Shown here in pieces: positions 11,063 to 23,728 of a DNA stretch of 64,000 nt; the first letter of the stretch is position 1; each line of letters starts with the position of its first letter. The stretch lies in contig NC_135185.1 in NCBI RefSeq assembly GCF_041146795.1, positions 5,261,029-5,325,028 on the forward strand, given 5' to 3'. The notes under the pieces were generated by a model. It was not told the origin of the DNA. It searched no databases and was given only the letters and a program-made list of their open reading frames with translations. The translations under genes and the position numbers were made by a program. The stretch is from Maylandia zebra. Its lineage: Eukaryota; Chordata; Actinopteri; Cichliformes; Cichlidae.

Positions 11063-11653
11063 ATGTAGTATTTAAAGCAGCAAAGTGTTTCACAAACTAA
11101 GAATTTACAATGAAGACACTGGATCATATCATATTCTAAGTTGTGAGATCATGGCAAAATAGCAGAGCTTCAGATACTCCCGCTGGCATTTTGTTTTTTA
11201 CCACATACGTACAAATACCGATGTGTATGTAATGAGCCCAAATTTGTGGATTTATTCCATTAGTTGGGTCCAAGTTTAGGAAATAGTGAAAATTGTCCAC
11301 AGTTAAGTTTAACCTGCAAAACCAGCAATTCAGCTGAAACTGAGACGCAGCATGCTCATATTTTAGCAAATTGTCAATTATAAGATAGGCGTACCCTAAA
11401 GTATACAGCGCTTAGTTCCTTTTGACTCGAATGGGCACCATAATTGTCAAAATGGACATAATATTGTACTCCGTAAGAACTAAAACTAGCAGTGGAGCTC
11501 ATAAACACATCAAGAATATGTTTACTAAAGGTCTAGATCATGAGCGTTGAAAGCCATCTCCCCATAGATTTCTGTTCAATCAGATTTCTTTTTACTACCA
11601 CAAAGCCCCCACCTGTCTAACACATTGAATGCATGTTGAAGGCACTTTGCCAT

Positions 11654-12997
11654 TAGGGCTGCTCGATTATGGCAAAAATGATAATCACGATTATTTTCAC
11701 TGAAATTGAGATCACGATTATTTGACGATATTTATTTCGTCCGCCAGAGCTTATATTATTTTTTTACATGCTGTAGTGCCATTTGTGGGAGCATTTCAAG
11801 TTGCTATACATCAATACAACTGTTATAGCCCATATTTTAATAATGTGTATGCATTAAGTCCATAGTAACTACATTAATTGCAAAAAAGTGCAATAAACTA
11901 CAAAAAAATTGAAAATCGTTTTTGTTTTTACATATATTTCTACTTGGAGAAATTTAAGAGGTTTATCCCTCAAAACTTTAAATACAAAAAAGTTGCAAAA
12001 AATAGTTTACAACAACAGGAAATTTATTTTGAGTGTCTTCATAGTTTTATTTTTGGAGATACAGCAATTTTTATATACTGCAGGAAAAACAAAAAAACAA
12101 TCCTATGATGCAAATTTGCAAAGAATGTGCATGTGCATCAAAATAAACTATTTCCAGCAGTGCAATTCGAGTTCTAAGGCCTACAAGTAAAAAACTAAAT
12201 TTTCCGCAAAAGTTCACGTTGATGTCTTTTTCAATGTGGGAAGTGTTAAGAACAGCTGATCGGATCGGCAAAGCGTGTTTCTGGAATATTATGTTTTTGT
12301 TCCTGCAAGCTCTTTTTATGCAATTTTTGCAAAGCTATATGTGGAAGGAAACCGTGACCGAGGACAAGCTGATGGCATAAGAAGTAAGTACAACTCCTCT
12401 GGTTTCATATGGAAAAAAATTTATTGTGCTAGCTTAGTGTTCAGGTTCTACAGGGATTTAAAAATAGTTACACAAAACGAGCATGCTGCTCTGACCGGCT
12501 TTAAAGGTTTAACAATAACAATGTATTGAATAATGACTTTAAAAAATAATATAAAATAGTGTGCAAATACTGATAACAGTGCAAATGTTTGCAATATAAG
12601 AAATAAATGAAAAATGTGAACTTTGCAGTGTTGCTCTGTGGTGCAGCTACGACACCATAGCAAAGTTTACACACTGTGTCTACTTGATCCACGTCTGACT
12701 CCGCGAACCCATAATGTTTCCACACCACTTAAGTTTTTTTTTTTTACCTCTCTTTTCAACCAATGGCAGTCCACTCCTCTCCAAATAACTTCTGCTTAGC
12801 TTTCCGAGCTTCCCTCGGGTCCTCTTAATTGTTGTGACGCGTGTTCGAAATGCAGAGCAGTGCGCTTGATTTGCCACATGGAGCAGCGCGAGAGTAAAGC
12901 ATGAGGGAGGGGCTAATAATCGGCTCAGTCATTTTTAATGATCGTTGAAAGCCCAGATCGTAATCGTGATTAAAATTCGATTAATTGAGCAGCCCTA
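11654..12997. mobile_element. Non-autonomous hAT element (1344 bp) with 8-bp TSD
   Basis: Terminal inverted repeats start TAGGGCTGCTCGATTA at the left and end TTAATTGAGCAGCCCTA at the right. Perfect 8-bp target duplications, TTTGCCAT, lie at 11646-11653 and 12998-13005 and fit the hAT consensus nTnnnnAn. Sub-terminal motifs (ATAATCACGATTATT; AATCGTGATTAAAATTCG) are also inverted. The interior is AT-rich with no transposase. A GC-richer segment near 12,750-12,920 looks like a retained promoter-type end of an autonomous parent. It would need a transposase supplied from elsewhere to move. Confidence 0.88.
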
Positions 12998-14315
12998 TTT
13001 GCCATTAGCTTCACTTTCTAGACCTGGGAGCTATGTCCTTATTTTATACATGTCTGTAATTTGATGTCAGACCTATGATCCTCCATGTAATCACCTGACC
13101 ATGCACCCTTTTGCTATTCGCAACCCATTTGACCACGTGGCAGTCTTTTCTACAATGTCACTGAGACTTTGCCCTCTGAAGTCAGTCTTCTGAAGTGCCA
13201 TCATTAACAATTAATGAGCTGTTGGGTCAGTGGATATAGTGACAGCAGCTGTGGGGTGACTATGGAAGCTGCATGAAGACAAAAGCTGACTCTTGACTGG
13301 GTAATTTACTGCATGAAATCATGCTTGCTATAGTTACAGCAAAGACTGAAAGCCTGACTACAATTGACTGCCCTATGGAGGAGAACACTCCAAACACAGC
13401 TAAAAAGAAAGCCCAGAAAGCCCATTACCAGTTTTGATGACGTGATATTTGTTAATTTTCTCTGATATTACTCTGCTGGTTGGATAAAATAAGCAGCTAA
13501 TGTTTTAGAATTGCCCATCTTGGATTTTGGGAAATTCTGTGACTGTTAATAGTCTTTTAACAATTCTGTGACTTTGGAATAATCGTTTTAATACTTAAAT
13601 GATTATTGCAAAAGTGAGGAAGTTGGCAAAAGGTAACGTGATAATGTAAGTCCCTTGTCAGCAGCATCAGTTATGCAGATCAGTAGTTACACAACTGATG
13701 ATAATTAGCTGAAAGCCCATATTCAGCTTTCTGTTTTTTGGCATTGTTAAAATTTTAAAAACATTTTAAAATGCTCCAAAATCATTCGAATAACATTAAT
13801 GCTGAAATTCTGTTTTAACAAGCCATTTCTGTTATTGTTTCCTTCATCTCCTCCTATTCAGCCTGGAGGAACAACACCACATTCTGTCCAGTCTGTAAAA
13901 AAACAAAACAAAACCTCAGTCTGTGAGTCCACTTCTGTTGTCTTACTGTGCATCCACACAGTGAGGAACATGCTCGACAAGCTGTGGGACGACTGTTTGA
14001 TTCATTTAAAAAAAAGAGAAAAGACACTCGACAAGATTTTAGCAGGCATTTTTGTTAGCGACAGAAACTTTTCTAATTTCTACTTTTTTAAACTTTTTTT
14101 TATGGTTCTCCGATAAATATGAAAAAGTGTAACCTGAAAGTCAAGTGCAATTACCACTGAGCAATTATCTAATGAGCCGATCAACAAAACAAGACTAAAG
14201 AATCCTTTGAACAGCTGATTAATCTCTGAATGATATATCTATAGCTGCTGCTGATTTTCTATAAGTATACTAGTTGTTGTTGTTCTCAAATGATTAACTA
14301 TTAACATAGGACATA

Positions 14316-14613
14316 AAGGTGAAATGACAGGATGAAGTACATTTATCTGAAGTGGTTCTTGCTAAAGACATCTGCCTATTCCAGTGAACAGGATATGATA
14401 GGTTGATTTGCATAGCCTGCTTTTTGATTACCGAGAGCTGTTTTTTGCTGACAGTGGTTATCTACATGTTACAAAGATGAGCTCTTCTGTTTTATTAATA
14501 TAAACAAAAATACCAGTGTATATGAAAAACTCTCACCATTAGCTCTGCTGCACACTATATTTACCAAGGTGAAATGACAGGATGAAGTACATTTATCTGA
14601 AGTGGTTCTTGCT
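14316..14613 (+). repeat. Exact 48-bp direct repeat with 202-bp spacer
   Basis: Positions 14316-14363 and 14566-14613 are identical over 48 bases, starting AAGGTGAAATGACAGG and ending GTGGTTCTTGCT. No TIR, target duplication or poly-A tail bounds the unit, so it looks like a small local tandem or segmental duplication rather than a mobile element. Confidence 0.85.
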
Positions 14614-17266
14614 GATTGCAGGACTGCTTATCTACATTTAACTGCATGTCTAAGGCAGTATTGCTCAAGGGAACTGCTCTGCACGGACTCGTCACTAAAT
14701 CCTACTCTGGCTGTGGTCAGTGAGGATTTTCTTTGTCATATGTGACGCTAAACTGAAAGTTTTGGTTTGGACTGTAGGTTAAAAAATCTGAAGATGTGAC
14801 CTGAAAAACTTTTTGCTGACATTTTATAGATGAAATAATTGAGAAAATAATCAGCAGCCTAACTGATAATGAAAATAATCATTAACCACAAACCTTGGAC
14901 AGTATATTCTGTGGTGTGGGTCATTTACAGAGAGAAATGTGAAGATTTGTAAAGTGAAATAGGTGGGATTGGGATTGCTGTCTTTTGAGGTTGAAATCAC
15001 AGCAGAGTTAGTACACTCAGCCTCTCTGTCTGAGCCGGAGCAGGAGAGCTGGCCCCTTGACCTTCCAGTGAACAACTGAGATAAGACTGATTTAGTGTCT
15101 GGGACTCTGCTTTTATCTTTATTGTCACTACAGCTCTCTTTGTGTTTGACAGCCTAAATTTGAAACGTGTAAGAAGTTTGAAAAACTTCTTTCACACTAC
15201 ACGCTCTGAACAAGCCAAACTCTATTCAGCACCAAACAATACAAACCGCTGACTCGCGTGTGTGCAACACCAGATAAGATGTTGACCTCTGTCTCACTTT
15301 TTGAATCAGATTCATGTATTTGTTTTCTCCTCAGTGTTCCCTTAACTGGGGGTTTAAAAGGCCGAACACTGAAATTTTCCAGGCTTGTAAATTTCTGAAA
15401 ATTATGCAAGCTGGTTCTCAGTTGGTGTATGAAGAAGAATTTTTTCACACTAATGTTTGTGTCGTGTGTCTGGTGTGTGTTACAGAACGTCAAGTGAAGT
15501 CCAAAGCTGTCATCTTTTAGATGTTTTGACATCTGGTGGCACCAGCTGTCTGGCCATGTTAGTTTTGCTATTTTAGCCACAAAAAAATCTGGTTACATTT
15601 TCAGGCGCTTAATCACACAGCAAGAAAATCTAGCTTAATATAGACAGATCTTGTCATTTTCCAGCTAATCAGCTACTGTAATTTCCCCTGTTGTGTAGTG
15701 TGACTTGTGATTCATTAAGAGCATCGGCTTGTCTCTGACGTTTGGTGGTGTCATCACTTTACAGAAATCTGTTTAAAAAGGAAAAAGAAACTATGGAAAA
15801 TAAGCCCCAAAGGTTTATAGCTTGTTTCTGCAATTCAGAGTTGTTGTTAATACCATTATCCCATGCATCCCTCCAGTTGTTCTTTGCTGCTAGCCTCTCT
15901 GTGAAGTTTCCTTCTGCTTCCCTGATCGACTTGTCTGAGCAGAGCAGGAATGTTTGGATTTAGATGGACCGCAGCCATTCAGTCCTCCCATCCCGACACC
16001 CTCCTCCTGCTCAGACAGTAACTCGAGTCAGATGTCGGGCTATGGAAGATACTGTAGATTAAAGTTGAAGGAGTTGATGAAGAAATGGACAGAAGCAGTT
16101 TGAGAAGAGAAGAGAATGAGGTTGAGCCGAGGAAGAAGAGAAAAGATTAGCTAGTGAATGAGAGGAGATTAAGTAAAATTAGACTAGAGGGCACGAAACA
16201 GAGAAAGCCCTGAAGTGTTTAGAGACACGGAGAGGGGATTAATACAGTAAAGTGCAAGGAGGAGGATGACTGAAGGGTATATAGAAGGCTAAAGAGGGAA
16301 ACAAAGTAGTTTGATGGTGGAATTTGTAATAGGCTATAATATTAGCCGTGGAAAAAGAGTGCTGCATATACTACAGAAGTTAGTGAATGGCTGTTAGCAA
16401 GTTTTGTGATGTTGTCCAGTTGATTCAGAACACAAACAACAGGCTTTGTGTGAGACTTCCGTCTTCAAGCAGGAACATAAGGTGGGAGCATTGCAGCTTT
16501 TCCTGCCAGCATGAATGAGTTTAACAGTATAGCATTTCCTAACTGCAGCTTGAGCTTTACAAGCTGTTTTGCACTTTTTGGAAAATGACAGGAAGTCAGG
16601 GAATAAACAAATCAAACAAGGAATGCTATTCACCAAATGAAATTAATAAACTGTATCAATGATCTTTTTGAAAATTATTATTTTTTTATAATAATGTTTT
16701 TATTATAAAATAATACATTTATTTATTTATTAAAAGTATTTATTATTTTATTATGATCACCAGGTTTGAACTATAATTGTTTAAACTTGGTGTAAGAATT
16801 GATACTGGGCTCACTGGCCACGTAAATATATTATGATATGATTGATAGTGCTGATTCATCGATTGTGGGGCCTTCTGTGTGGCACAAACGAAAACAAAAC
16901 AGCACTACTCCTGATGAGAGGAAGAAGAAACGCATGAAGAGAAAGACTTGTAGGCTTTTTCAACTGGGACACATAACATAAACATATTTGTCCCTTGTGT
17001 TTTTCTACTACTTTCACTTACATCAATTCCTGATAGTTTCTGCAATCTCTCCAGTAGTTTTCTGACATTTGTGAGTCTTTATATTGATGCTGTCATTATG
17101 ACTCCTTATAATGACACAATCCTTCTTATCAGTTGAAGCACTCTCGACTGTTCTCTAAACCCAAGCGGCGGTTGATGTCTGCAGATCACACCAGGCCATC
17201 TGGCACCAACAACTATGCCATTGTTCAAAATCACTTAAATCACCTTTCTTGTGTGTGAATGTGTGT

Positions 17267-17560
17267 GAATTCAATTCAATTCAATTTTATTTATATAGCG
17301 CCAAATCACAACAAAAGTCGCCTCAAGGCGCTTAATAGATACAGAGAAAAACCCAAGAATCATATGACCCCCTATGAGCAAGCACTTTGGCGACAGTGGG
17401 AAGGAAAAACTCCCTTTTAACAGGAAGAAACCTCCGGCAGAACCAGGCTCAGGGAGGGGCAGCCATCTGCTGCGAATGGGTGGATGACTGGATATGTAAA
17501 GCGCTTTGGGGTCCTTAGGGACTAGTAAAGCGCTATATAAATACAGGACATTTCTTCCCC
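17267..17560 (+). repeat. Composite interspersed fish repeat (two modules)
   Basis: Module A (17267 to about 17470) starts with repeated CAATT, then TTATTTATATAGCGCCAAATC and GTCGCCTCAAGGCGCTTAAT, with AGGAAGAAACCTCCGGCAGAACC further on. This is a very common teleost dispersed repeat. Module B (about 17476-17552) is GGATGACTGG...AAAGCGCTTTGGGGTCCTTAG...AAAGCGCTATATAAATACAGG, a tail also seen at 52611-52657. A truncated module A copy is nested in the hAT element at 55883-55973. The conserved AAAGCGCT tails resemble LINE/SINE 3' ends. The class is uncertain. Confidence 0.65.
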
Positions 17561-18681
17561 CTTCTGATCAGGTTCAGCAGGTTGTCTTGACCATGTTTGT
17601 GTTCCTAGATGCAGTGAGTTGTAGAAATGTGATTGGCTAATTTGATTTTTGCATTTAAAAATCAGCTGAACAGGTGTGTGGAACAAAGTGTCCAGTGAGA
17701 CTATAAATGTAAGTTGGAAGTCTTCAGGCTTTAGATGATGCTTAGTTGCCCAATGTAGTTGATTAAACTGTAATTATGTTGGTAAACGGCTGATAAATTG
17801 ATGAAATATTCTTTTCTTTTACTCTGATGAGAACGCATAACTTTAAAATGCAGAAGGGCCTTTTCACTAGTTTTAGTGTTTTTTATGAAATGAATAATGG
17901 AGTAAAGGAGAGAATCATTTTATAGATGAAAGAGTTTATGATTTAGTGAATTGGAAGATTGACTGATAATAAAAGTGAGGAGTGCCTGTAACTGTTTCTT
18001 TGTTTATTACTGTTTAATGTTTTCCCTATCAGTGAGTCTGTCCATTTTTTTATTGTTTATGCTTATACAAAGGTGTGGCCGAGCCTTTTCCAGCTTGTAG
18101 GTCTTTCTCTCCAATATTAACCTGAACCCTGCGCTTCGACATTGTCCATCTCTGAAATGTTATTTGGATCGTATTCAACCCAAAAGTGCGTTACCCAAAG
18201 GTATGGTTTTCAGAGTATCTAGCAACTACTTGAGTATAAGTGCCTTTACTGACTGACATCACCTCAGAAATGTGTCATGTAAATATGTTAAATAGATGCT
18301 CCTAAATCAGGTAATCAGTTGAGCGTGGACTATGTCTGATATGTCAGAAATGAAAAGGGAGCAACTAAAACAATAGTTTCTTTCAAAAGATTCCAAATCT
18401 CCTTTAACAGATCAGCAGCTCACATTGTTAAAGCCTTTGTTTTTCTGGTTGACACTTTGAACTGCAAATGTTTCAAGCTGCAGTTTCTAGCAACCACACT
18501 AAACACTATAAATCGTATTATCACTAATCAGGTCAGGGCTGTCCTACAGTGCGGTGTTATAGTTCAAACATGAGAATGTCATTCACAACTTTGGTTTGTG
18601 CATAGCCTCCACTCAGTTCAGTTTACATCTTGGCACTATTCTAAGTCAAACACAGCACACCTTGGGAACTGTGTGTTTTGG

Positions 18682-18682
<1 letters not shown>

Positions 18683-18769
<87 letters not shown>
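18683..18769. repeat. (TG)n microsatellite, about 87 bp
   Basis: An uninterrupted TG dinucleotide run in sgpp1 intron 1. The long apparent Cys/Val ORF across it is an artefact of the repeat. Confidence 0.97.
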
Positions 18770-18772
<3 letters not shown>

Positions 18773-19478
18773 CCTATATATTTACAGTATATGTCATGTG
18801 GGAGAATACTGAGAAAACTCAGCACTGAGGCTCAGCAAGCAGTGTGCAGGGAACCACAACCCACAGAAGAAAGCTCACCATGTCCATAAAGCTTTACATG
18901 AGGCAACCGCCACACCACTGCTGTGGTCACAGACACGAGGCCAGAGTGGATATGCAGACATGAACCAGAGACACGTTTTGTGTTTACGGGCAGCCAGAGA
19001 ACGGTGTTTGATGGTGTCCTCACAGCCCCCGCCCCCCTCATGAAGTTCAGCTGATTTTTCTCAGTCTCAGTGTCAATCTGTGTGTCAGGCTCCTGCATCT
19101 GACTTGGCTTCACAGCTAATCCACACACATAAAGGCGCTTTATTTTTCAACCAGAACCTCCCTCTCCGCTGACCCCATTCTTGAAAAAGGTCTTAGAGTT
19201 TATAATTGAAAACTCACTGGTTAAAAAGACACCTGTAGAAGAGTCTCGCGGGAGTCTTGCTAAATGTAGGATATGCTTTAAAGAGTCGCCTTTCTGGTGC
19301 AATATTGTACTTTGTCCTCAAGAAAGATGCCTACTGCTCACTCTGAATGTGGATGGCTAAAATATAATTCCAGTGTCTGTTAGGCAGGTGTTTGGTGTTT
19401 TTGATATGTTTATAATGTATAATGTTCTGCATCCTAATGTAGCATGTTGACAATTATGGATCTACTGATGTAGTATTT

Positions 19479-19553
19479 CTCAAGTCAGAACTGGACTAAT
19501 ATCCATCCAAATACTGGATTAGTAGATTGGCATTAGTCCAGCTCTGATTTGAA
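19479..19553. repeat. Imperfect inverted repeat (hairpin)
   Basis: The left arm at 19479-19500 (ending AGAACTGGACTAAT) pairs with the right arm at 19532-19553 (ATTAGTCCAGCTCTGA...) at 19 of 22 positions, with a 31-base loop. No flanking target duplication is evident. Confidence 0.6.
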
Positions 19554-20751
19554 GCTGGATGAGATATTGTCACCAATGTTGCCACCTATGACTATTCAGT
19601 TCAGTTACATTTTGCTTACTGCATAGAGTATCAGCAGCAGTGCACCGTTAACACTAAAGAAAACAGTGTTTGGAAACCAGAACACATCCAAAATTATTGT
19701 GACAGTGTGCAATGAACTTGAGTCTTGTTGCCATTTAAATATTTGCTTTAAAGATGGGAACCAGATCTGTAGACAGTCAAAGTCAGTTCTTTGCAGCTTT
19801 GGTGCATGAAGGAGCAGTAAGAATCTACTGTCAGTTTATGATCGAATCAGTTGAAGTTAATACTACAATTAAGTGTGATAAATAGGCAAAAACCACAAAG
19901 CTGTTGCAAATCAATTGCTGTTTACATACAGATATTTACATTAAAATACTTTCAGTCAAATAAGAACCTCATAGAGCTGAAACAGAAATTGCTCCATAAA
20001 TACTGACGTAATTGATTTAAGTGCAAAATGACAGTTGCTTGGAAATCTTGTTTATATATAGGAATGTAACCAGAGTACAACCAGATGGCAGCCTTGTTAA
20101 GTCGAGTCCCCTATTGCAGAGAGACCCATTGCAGATGAGCTGCGCTCATCAATCACCCAGACTGACTCACATTAATTGCAGTTGCATTAGTTGGCAATAT
20201 GTCTGTGTTTATAAATTGAATTTGGACACAGGTTGTGTCCAACCTAGTAGCTTGTCCAAGTGCCTTGAGTTCAGAAGTGTTTGAGGGTGTTACATGCTCA
20301 ACCTCTGGGAAACCACTTGGTCACTGCAACTATTTGCTGTCAGTCGCTGAATGCAAAGGAATTCAGTGCAATCACCGGGCAACCACTGATGTTTCCTGGT
20401 CACAAGGAGGTTCCCATTTTTATCTACCGTGACTGAGGAAACTAAGAGCAATGATTTAGATGCTAGTGAAGTTCACTGCATAACAAAAATAAGTCCTGCT
20501 TGGTTTCCACAAATGTCATAAGTGTGAGTAGAAGGTTTGCTTTAGTGTGCCATTTGGTTCATTTTAAACCCACTGATCTCTAGTGTGCAGGGTTAGCCTT
20601 TAAGTTTAGTTAGTATACTGTTGTCATGAAAAATAATCAAAAACACAGTAACTTGTGCCCTCTGACAGCCTACGTGGAAATTAAAAACCCCACTAAAGAT
20701 AGGGATGAACCGCAATTATATACACAAATATATGCATATGATACTTTGCAG

Positions 20752-21756
20752 TAGGGCTGCCACGATTAGTCGACTAGTCACGATTATGTCGACTATTAAA
20801 ATCGTCGACGACTAATTTAATAGTCGACGCATCGTTTGAAGCTTTGTAAGATCACAAAGGACGCAGGAATGAGTAGTAGGATTTAAGAGTGTAATAACGG
20901 ACTGAAACAGAAGATGGCAGCACTGCATGTACAAGGATGCCAGCTGCCGTTAAACCCCGAAGAAGAAGAAGCTGTGTCCCAGAATTCATAGCGCAGCCCA
21001 GCGCAGTTGTCAACAATGGCGGCAGCTAGTTAGTTTTAACTTTACTCTTATTATTCTTTCTGGGTCACAAAATAAACATTTAACATATTTTCAGGCGAGA
21101 ATGTAGCTGTGTAAACCTCAAATATCTGCTCAGTTTATCAAGACACCACGTATTTTCAAAAGCGCTCCGACGTTTTCGGAGACGTCTGTTACCCACTAGC
21201 TCGTTAGCTAGGCGGGGGCAAGGCTAACTAGAGCCGTGAGAACACCGGACTCCCGGCAAATCGTTTTCAAACCCACCGCCGTCTTTCACTAGTCAGGTTA
21301 AACATATATATAAGTCACTTAGATAACGTAAAAATGTTATTGTTTGGCTTTCTTTAGTATTTTATTTGTTCCTGAGTAAATCGGTTTGGCTGAGATTAAA
21401 GTTATAGTTTTTGCACAGCTAAAACTGTCAAGCAGACAGCTGATTATCAGAAGTGTGAGACGCTGGAGAATATACTCCGGTGTCCTGTTATATTTTAGAA
21501 AGCAAGGAGTTTATTAAACTTCACCGAAACAATCTGCAAATTTCATTAAAAATTAATAAACTGCCATCTTGTCTTTATTTTTAGTTAGCACAAACACTTC
21601 AAGCTGTAAGCTAATGATAGTTATATAAGACCAGATGCTGCTGGTGCAATAAGCTGTACGCTGTACCTCCAATGGATGATGATCTGATTAGTCGACTAAT
21701 CGCAAAAATAATCGGTGACTAGTCGACTATCAAAATAATCGTTTGTGGCAGCCCTA
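20752..21756. mobile_element. Non-autonomous hAT element (1005 bp) with 8-bp TSD
   Basis: The ends are TAGGGCTGCCACGATTAG and, inverted, GTTTGTGGCAGCCCTA. Perfect 8-bp target duplications CTTTGCAG at 20744-20751 and 21757-21764 fit nTnnnnAn. Sub-termini carry repeated TCGACTAGTC/GACTATTAAAATCG motifs, probably transposase-binding sites. The interior keeps a CpG-bearing segment at about 20,900-21,260 with CAACAATGGCGGC (a YY1-type core) near 21,011-21,023, resembling the promoter end of an autonomous parent. No transposase ORF is seen. It is related to, but a different family from, the element at 11654. Confidence 0.88.
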
Positions 21757-23638
21757 CTTTGCAGTGAGAGCATACGTTTGAATAAAGGTGCTGCTGTGGT
21801 TAGCTGTGGTTTGTCTGCAGTAGCTACACTTTTAGGAACAAATCATATCTTTTATTACAAAAACAGTTGGTTCCATAAATTTTAAATGGAGAAAGTTGGA
21901 GTAAAATGTATTTTTACTATCAGTCTCTGTTACGTGCCATGACCCAGAATTTCACACTGGTGCCAGTCATTAAAAAAAAAAAGCCCAAGAAATGCAACAA
22001 AACCCTGATAAAAGCTCTTTCAGGTTTGTTAGAATGTGTTTAAGCCAGCTGTCTCATAGCTGTATATTTAGTAAGGTTTCTGCCTCATCTGCAGTGAGCA
22101 ACTGTTTGCAGTATCACAGGATTATTCACTGGAAATTGGTGTCAAGTGTGTCACCCCATAAATCAGTATCTTATCTCTGTTTAATCAGCCTTCACCAAGC
22201 ACCATCAGGTAGCTCTCATGATTCATTTTCCCCTGAAGGCCACAGTGCTGGGAGATGCTGTGATGTTGTGGGATTAGTACTGTAATTCTGTTCTGAGAGA
22301 GGAAATATGAGCCATCTGAACTCAGAGTATCCACAGCAAGCAACGCAAAAGGTTTTTAGCAAGTGTGCAAACCTCAGCAGCTCACTGTATCCTCTGCCTT
22401 CTCTTCCAGTCAAACTGTCACTCATTGTGTCTTTTCTCAGTCTTTCTGCATGCTGAATCTGTGGATGCTCTGATCCAGTTAGGCTTCGGGTAACTTCTAA
22501 TACCAAATACTGACCCAAAACCAGCATCAAATGAAAAAGCTGGATGCCTCACTGCGAGGAAAGACTTGTAATCATTCTTTTCTCTGCAAGGTACCATAAG
22601 GCCCAACTTAAACAGTGCTTTCCTAACTTTGTATTACAAATAAGTACATACTGGAATATAAATGTACTGAATTGGTATTTATTAGTAAATTAATAGAAAT
22701 TTAGTGATGTACATAGAACTGCACCTACAAACATAACTTCCGGAAATTAAAATTAGCAAGCGATACCTCAATGCTGATTCAGGTGGAACAACAGAAAACA
22801 GCCCTTTGACTTTGGACATAATTACATCTTTATGGTAGGCAACCAAGATTGTACCATAAACTTCGTTGACATTCAAATTGCTTAAACATAAATATATATC
22901 TACATATATATATTTTTTAAATGTCCGATAGATACTTTAGCTAGTTGGTAGTTGCCATTAGGTATTTTTTTTCTTTTCCTTTTTTCAAATCCTATTCATC
23001 TGTATTCAAATTTCTATGTGTTTCTTTTATATTTTATGCCTTACATAAGGCTGTTATTTTGTGTTGTTCAAAGGTGTTATACAAGTAAACACGCCTTGGC
23101 TCCCTCCTCTCAATGCTGCAGGCCAGGAGCATCTGATAAGGAAGTGGCAAAATTACTGAAACATTTATGAGGACATTTGAGTCTGGTACACATTAGCAGA
23201 TAATCATATCCACTACATCACAGAAACATTTTAAGGCTCATTATAAGCTGCAAACTGAACAAGTTCTGGATGAAATTCTGCTCCCACGACATGAGTTCTT
23301 TTGTTGACATGCAAATACAGAACAATAAACACAAATTTGATAGGTTAGCTTTGATACAGTGACTCACTGACAGATACAGTAGTGCACTTTTTGATGTAAA
23401 GCAAAGCATGCTCACGCAGTGCAGTTCAGAATACACTTTGTTTTTTTTATTTGTATTTTGCACTACATGCCTTAAACATTGTGTCATGCATAATTAGTTG
23501 TTATTGTAAAGTAAAAATATTAAACATGTATATGTATGTATATGTGAAGATTTATTTGCTTCTGTGTTTCACCATCATAAATTCAGTTTTTTTAGGCTTT
23601 TTAGATGTCTTTAAACTTTTTTCCTTTCACCTCCACAG

Positions 23639-23728
23639 TACCCATCCACACTGGGATTCATCTTGGCTCTCTGCTGGTGTCTGCTGGTTTGTTCCAGCCG
23701 AATCTACATGGGAATGCATTCGGTGCTG
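23639..23728 (+). CDS. sgpp1: Sphingosine-1-phosphate phosphatase 1, coding exon 2
   Basis: This exon has exactly 30 codons, residues 280-309, in phase 0 on both sides, between the acceptor TCCACAG and the donor GTGCTG|gtgagt. It encodes a hydrophobic membrane segment ([13 protein letters not shown]) followed by [11 protein letters not shown]. The latter is most of PAP2 motif C3, SR-x5-H-x3-D: Ser299, Arg300 and His306 are here and Asp310 is the first residue of exon 3. His306 is the expected nucleophile, forming the phosphohistidine intermediate in this superfamily. All catalytic residues are intact, so the enzyme should be active. Confidence 0.95.

Larger units (their letters stand above)
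10330..23638 (+). other. sgpp1: sgpp1 intron 1 (13.3 kb)
   Basis: The intron runs from gtaaag to the acceptor CTCCACAG. I see no coding exon in it. It holds a LINE-type fragment (10893-11062), two hAT miniatures (11654-12997, 20752-21756), a 48-bp duplication (14316-14363 and 14566-14613), a composite fish repeat (17267-17560), a (TG)n microsatellite (18683-18769) and a hairpin (19479-19553), all listed separately. The remainder (roughly 13.0-17.2 kb and 21.8-23.6 kb) shows only AT-rich unique-looking sequence and random short ORFs. Confidence 0.8.

Noticed and set aside
18596-18889. 97-codon open frame with a Cys/Val run
   Set aside because: It is created by the (TG)n microsatellite and has no domain or splice support.
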